A stretch of DNA of 64,000 nucleotides from CAYSCW01 sp964449165 (GTDB lineage: Bacteria > Acidobacteriota > Aminicenantia > Aminicenantales > Aminicenantaceae). The notes below the pieces were generated by a model. The model was given only the letters and a program-made list of their open reading frames with translations, had not been told where the DNA came from and made no database searches. The stretch spans positions 16,841-80,840 of the forward strand of contig CAYVAT010000010.1 in the NCBI GenBank assembly GCA_964449165.1. Reading direction: 5' to 3'. A program made the translations under genes and the position numbers. How positions within the stretch are numbered: position 1 is the stretch's first letter; each line of letters opens with the position of its first letter. Shown here piece by piece: positions 60,992 to 64,000 of the stretch.

Positions 60992-61006
60992 GCAAAAAAT
61001 ATGCCA
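60992..61006 (-). promoter_or_regulatory. Sigma-54 promoter of the DUF6600 gene
   Basis: Minus strand reads TGGCATATTTTTTGC, full -24/-12 match with 10-base spacing; transcript start near 60980. Upstream activator sites would fall in the assembly gap. Confidence 0.78.
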
Positions 61007-61025
61007 ATGATTCCTCCCAGAAAAA

Positions 61026-61125
61026 NNNNNNNNNNNNNNNNNNNNNNNNNNNNNNNNNNNNNNNNNNNNNNNNNNNNNNNNNNNNNNNNNNNNNNNNNNN
61101 NNNNNNNNNNNNNNNNNNNNNNNNN
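61026..61125. other. Assembly gap (100 N)
   Basis: Exactly 100 N between the DUF6600 gene promoter and a stem-loop at 61131-61175; true length unknown. Confidence 0.98.
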
Positions 61126-61130
61126 TCAGG

Positions 61131-61175
61131 AGGGTGCAGCCTCTCTTAAGGCTACACCTCCCTTTCAACTCACCC
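61131..61175 (-). terminator. Strong stem-loop after the FadL / small-protein genes
   Basis: Minus strand GGAGGTGTAGCC pairs with GGCTGCACCCTCC (one bulge, one G-U) around a short loop. No clear U tract, partly because the gap follows directly. Confidence 0.5.
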
Positions 61176-61206
61176 GTAGTCTTGAGGGTTCCTGTTTTTT
61201 CTGGAC

Positions 61207-61404
61207 TTAAGCTTTCTTAAGGATGGGCATGCCGGTTCGCTCTGTCTCAATTACCTTATAGCCGGCAGGAACACTATCCAAAGCCCCTGATCTGATATCT
61301 CGAGCGAAATAATAGATTCTTTGTATCCGGCCACCCTTTAAATTGACATCCTTGAAGTGAAGAAAGTACTTTACCCCTTTTGAGTTGTTGTACTCATAAG
61401 CCAT
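61207..61404 (-). CDS. Small conserved protein of unknown function
   Basis: 65 residues from ATG 61404 (GGAGG eight bases ahead; the ATG at 61473 lies inside the FadL gene). The sequence MAYEYNNSKGVKYFLHFKDV with GRIQRIYYFARDI, VPAGYKVIE and TGMPILKKA resembles a short conserved family seen in several phyla; no function is known. It lies 28 bases behind the FadL-type porin, same strand, probably one transcript. Confidence 0.72.
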   Translation of the reverse strand: MAYEYNNSKGVKYFLHFKDVNLKGGRIQRIYYFARDIRSGALDSVPAGYKVIETERTGMPILKKA

Positions 61405-61432
61405 ATCTATAACCTCCAAATTAAATTTTAGT

Positions 61433-62803
61433 CTATAATCTAAACCCCAAACTGATCCCAAAAAGATGGGCATTTGTAGAATATGTCCCCTCCCCCAGGT
61501 TCACTCCGCTGGCCATATAAATGGGAATATTCCGGTTTGGGCTTGTTCTTTTGTCGAAAGGCTCATATTGATAGGCAACGTCGATAGAAAAATTTCCAGC
61601 GCTGTATCCGATACCTCCTGTGAAGCCCCATCTGGAGGCATCGGGAAGTACAGGATCCATGGATTCAACGGGCTGAGGTGTCTGGTCGTAGAAAATTCCA
61701 GCCCTGAGGGCTAGGTTTTCATTCATCTGGTACTGAATACCACCTCGAAAAATGAACGAATCCTCCCAGTCTTCATCGACTTCCTTATCACTGAATTCAA
61801 ACCCGGGAACAGCGATAGGAACATCCACACCCACAACATACCTGTCGAAGGAACTCCATAAGATATAGTGAATATCGGCGGAAAGGATGAGGCTCTCGCT
61901 CAGGTTAAAGGCTGCTCCCACTCCCAGAATATGGGGGAATTTGAAAGAGGTTGAGGCATCACCTTCACTGGGGATAATTTGAGCCATGGCTTGCGCCACG
62001 GGACCGGCAGGGATCAATTGATCATAAGGAGCAAGAATCTGGACTTGAGGGTTTTCCAAATCCAAATCTCCTTCAAAATCGATTTTAAAGCCGCTGCGCC
62101 AGTTGAATCCGATGGAGAAATTTTCTCCCCGATAAAGGGCACCAGCATTCAGTCCCCACCCGCTACCAGATGCTTCCAAAGAAACGGGAATAGAGACCAA
62201 GGAATTAACAGTAAAAGGCATACCGATCAATGGTCCTATGTTTAGAGCTTCCAGTTCGACCAGTTTGAAATCTATTGTAGCATAGATATAGGAGACGCCT
62301 ATTCCCAAAGAGAAGTTTTCATTCACCTTGTAGGCGAGAGTGGGATTGAAGAAAAATGTTGCCATGTCGTCCGAATAAGCAATGTACTTCAAAGGATAAT
62401 CCTTAGGCCATTTTGTCCCCAGGCCGTAAGGAGAAAAAAAGCCAAATCCAGCTGCAACCCGGTCGTTGATCTTATGGGAGATGTAGAATGAGGAGGGATA
62501 AAACCATTGAGACTCGCCATCGACATTCTGGTATGTAGGATCCGGCCAGTTAGATAGACTTAGAGAGTTTTGTGGCCGGATGAGAGTGGTACCAAATGAA
62601 ATCTGTGTTCCCTCCAGCCAGGCTATGCCAGCGGGATTGTGAAAAATCGCAGTCGGATTGTTAGCCAAAGCGACGAATGCTCCCCCCATCCCCATAGCCG
62701 CGGCTCCATGCTCATAGATGAGGAAACCAGAACCATGACTGAGAAGACTTGTCCCCAAAAAAAGCAAAAAACACAGAACAGTCAAAAGGATGGATTTTTT
62801 CAT
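61433..62803 (-). CDS. FadL/TodX-family outer-membrane transport protein
   Basis: 456 residues from ATG 62803 (AGAGAGG ahead). Signal peptide (KKSILLTVLCFLLFLGTSLL). The mature start GSGFLIYEHGAAAMGMGGAFVALANNPTA, with the NPA motif in FHNPAGIAWLEG, is the FadL hatch. The rest is an amphipathic beta barrel ending SLGFRL. FadL proteins take up long-chain fatty acids or other hydrophobic molecules. Its promoter is TTGACA (62914-62919) / TATAAA (62893-62898), spacing 15. Confidence 0.92.
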   Translation of the reverse strand: MKKSILLTVLCFLLFLGTSLLSHGSGFLIYEHGAAAMGMGGAFVALANNPTAIFHNPAGIAWLEGTQISFGTTLIRPQNSLSLSNWPDPTYQNVDGESQWFYPSSFYISHKINDRVAAGFGFFSPYGLGTKWPKDYPLKYIAYSDDMATFFFNPTLAYKVNENFSLGIGVSYIYATIDFKLVELEALNIGPLIGMPFTVNSLVSIPVSLEASGSGWGLNAGALYRGENFSIGFNWRSGFKIDFEGDLDLENPQVQILAPYDQLIPAGPVAQAMAQIIPSEGDASTSFKFPHILGVGAAFNLSESLILSADIHYILWSSFDRYVVGVDVPIAVPGFEFSDKEVDEDWEDSFIFRGGIQYQMNENLALRAGIFYDQTPQPVESMDPVLPDASRWGFTGGIGYSAGNFSIDVAYQYEPFDKRTSPNRNIPIYMASGVNLGEGTYSTNAHLFGISLGFRL

Positions 62804-62892
62804 CTGCACCTCTCTTCTTTAATTTTACCCTCTACATGACTTATTGGTCGCAGTAAGAACCTATGGCCAATTTTCCTGGTCTTGTCCAACTA

Positions 62893-62919
62893 TTTATAGG
62901 AAAAAACAGAAGATGTCAA
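62893..62919 (-). promoter_or_regulatory. Sigma-70-type promoter of the FadL-type gene
   Basis: Minus strand TTGACA (62919-62914) and TATAAA (62898-62893), 15 bases apart; both hexamers are near consensus though the spacer is short. Confidence 0.55.
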
Positions 62920-63066
62920 GAAATTTTATAAAAATTATGCCTGATTTATATCTCCCTCCACCGGAGAAAAACACAGTAAATTCTCACTTAATTGGTTTCA
63001 CAAAAACATCGATTCCGCATACATATACATAAAATGAAAATTTTTGGGCTTTCACAAATTTTTTTC

Positions 63067-63190
63067 TTTACAAGTTGTTTTTTTTTGCTATAATGATTAT
63101 AGCTCTCTTGTGCGGGCTGGAGAGAGCCCCCACCTTTTAGGTTCCCATCATCAACCCCCCTTTTGCTGACAACAGCCCGCACTCTATTCA
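63067..63190 (+). ncRNA. Candidate small structured RNA behind a strong promoter
   Basis: TTTACA (63067-63072), 16 bases, perfect TATAAT (63089-63094), start expected near 63102. A perfect 10-bp stem GTGCGGGCTG (63110-63119) / CAGCCCGCAC (63173-63182) closes a roughly 53-base inner region containing CCACCTTTTAGGTTCCC. No open reading frame fits. The family is not recognised; a 6S-like role was considered but the closed region is too short. Confidence 0.5.
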
Positions 63191-63280
63191 GTAACAAACC
63201 ATCTCCTGTAGATATGTCCTTATAGCTGTAATGAGGAGAAAAAGCTTTTTTGTATCGGCGAATTGACTGAAGGACCGGGC

Positions 63281-64000
63281 TTATTTGATGGGCTCTCCCT
63301 CAGGGTATTTATGGATAACCTCGGCTGGCACCTCAAAGACTTTCCCCCACCCCCCATAGCGCTGGAGCATGCGCGGAGATGTGAGGCCCCTTTTCTTTCC
63401 GTTTTCTATCAGATAGACCGGCCGGTTGGGCCGATCACCTCTCTCGATGATCAAATAGCCCTCGAAGTTCATTTCGATTATATCCCCTTCCTCCATCTTA
63501 TCAAGAATCTCAGCAGAGACTTCAACCAGATATTTCCATGGATCCTTTTCTCTATTCAGGTCGTAATTGTAGCGGTAGATACTCTCTAGATTTTTAAATG
63601 CATGCCGCACATAATCGCCAGGACCTTTTCTCTCAATCATGTAAACAGTATCGTCCTTGGCTTTCACGTATTTTTGATGAAGATATGCCAGGTTATCAGA
63701 GGATGGCCATTTGGAGAATCCACGATCCATCTGTTCCAAGATTCTTACACAGTTGGAAAGAGCATACGGTCGAATCCCCCCTCTCTCCATCTCCTTTTCC
63801 AATTCTCTGAAGGAATGCGTTAAATAGATGAAGGCATTGTAAAGGTTGGTTCTCAGAAAATTCCCTTGAAAATAATCCGAACTTTCCTCAGTCAACTTCA
63901 GAAAAAGACGACAAGAAGCAGCAAAGGCCTCAGACTTAAAAAGAATGGCTTGTTCCTGATCAGAGATCGCACCTCGCCAACCTTTGAAATGCTGGTAACT
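63281..64000 (-). CDS. Protein of unknown function (5' end outside window)
   Basis: At least 239 residues; the frame is open through the right edge (SYQHFKGWRGAISDQEQAIL), so the N-terminus is missing. A TTG at 63895 is not the likely start. The first part is helical (LYNAFIYLTHSFRELEKEME). The last 80 residues end in a beta-hairpin-type module GYLIIERGDRPNRPVYLIEN ... EVIHKYPEGEPIK; similar 'VYLIENGKKR' modules occur as repeats in exported proteins. No function can be given. Confidence 0.6.
   Translation of the reverse strand, partial: SYQHFKGWRGAISDQEQAILFKSEAFAASCRLFLKLTEESSDYFQGNFLRTNLYNAFIYLTHSFRELEKEMERGGIRPYALSNCVRILEQMDRGFSKWPSSDNLAYLHQKYVKAKDDTVYMIERKGPGDYVRHAFKNLESIYRYNYDLNREKDPWKYLVEVSAEILDKMEEGDIIEMNFEGYLIIERGDRPNRPVYLIENGKKRGLTSPRMLQRYGGWGKVFEVPAEVIHKYPEGEPIK

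Noticed and set aside
63067..63190. Identification of the small RNA as 6S RNA
   Set aside because: The closing stem encloses only about 53 bases and the typical central bubble is not evident; left as an unassigned RNA.
1..64000. CRISPR arrays, tRNA or rRNA genes, prophage or toxin-antitoxin modules
   Set aside because: I looked for regularly spaced repeats, tRNA cloverleaf features and typical gene sets and saw none. This was by eye, so small tRNA-like genes cannot be fully excluded.

Overview
This window looks like a piece of a metagenome-assembled or draft genome. It has two gaps of exactly 100 N, at 14289-14388 and 61026-61125. The gene content suggests an anaerobic or facultative, diderm (two-membrane) bacterium related to Acidobacteriota / candidate phylum Aminicenantes. 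The support is: paired GWxTD-domain proteins, a carboxypeptidase-regulatory-domain TonB receptor, a FadL-type porin, a FecR/DUF6600 protein, Tat-exported enzymes, and an oxygen-sensitive class III ribonucleotide reductase operon. The assignment is inference; there is no rRNA here, and I saw no tRNA or CRISPR array.

Layout. 1-1.2 kb: capB/pgsB-like ligase (cut by the left edge) behind a broken M28 peptidase. 1.3-4.9 kb: two-subunit molybdenum hydroxylase and an archaemetzincin. 5.2-8.9 kb: a secreted unknown, a MocR-type regulator and a radical SAM protein. 8.9-14.3 kb: Tat-exported aminotransferase, DUF89, Nudix, a DUF5654 membrane protein, an M20 peptidase and an exported nitroreductase. 14.4-23.3 kb: DUF4932-PDZ metalloprotease, transglutaminase, and a two-component block (solute-binding protein, histidine kinase, NtrC-type regulator, lone receiver, lone Fis-type DNA-binding protein). 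23.6-29.5 kb: ferritin-like protein, alkaline-phosphatase-superfamily/TPR membrane protein and TonB receptor. 30.3-34.8 kb: GWxTD / regulatory-TPR / GWxTD operon. 34.8-40.3 kb: carAB and an acetyltransferase-like gene. 40.5-46.5 kb: PHP protein and a four-gene lipid-type operon. 46.6-50.9 kb: DUF429, a degenerate HD protein, SppA, OsmC and a SpoU-type methyltransferase. 51-54.4 kb: dut-nrdG-thioredoxin-nrdD. 54.7-64 kb: YjbQ, HAD hydrolase, amidase, a lipoprotein-like unknown, DUF6600 protein, FadL porin, a possible small RNA and a truncated unknown.

The two most interesting signals are non-coding. First, five good sigma-54 promoters (GG-N10-GC spacing) all drive minus-strand genes: the DUF4932 protease, the lone receiver, the solute-binding protein/kinase/NtrC operon, the TonB receptor and the DUF6600 protein. 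Three of them carry the same upstream palindrome, TGTAAA-N5-TTTACA (one copy has a single mismatch), about 90-190 bp away. The NtrC-type protein encoded in the middle is the obvious candidate to bind it. This is a candidate self-activating envelope/peptide-sensing regulon. Second, four copies of a structured repeat (1.35, 30.1, 50.1 and 56.1 kb), all on the plus strand, share a roughly 60-nt core that resembles HEARO / IscB omega-RNA, with no IscB gene in the window.
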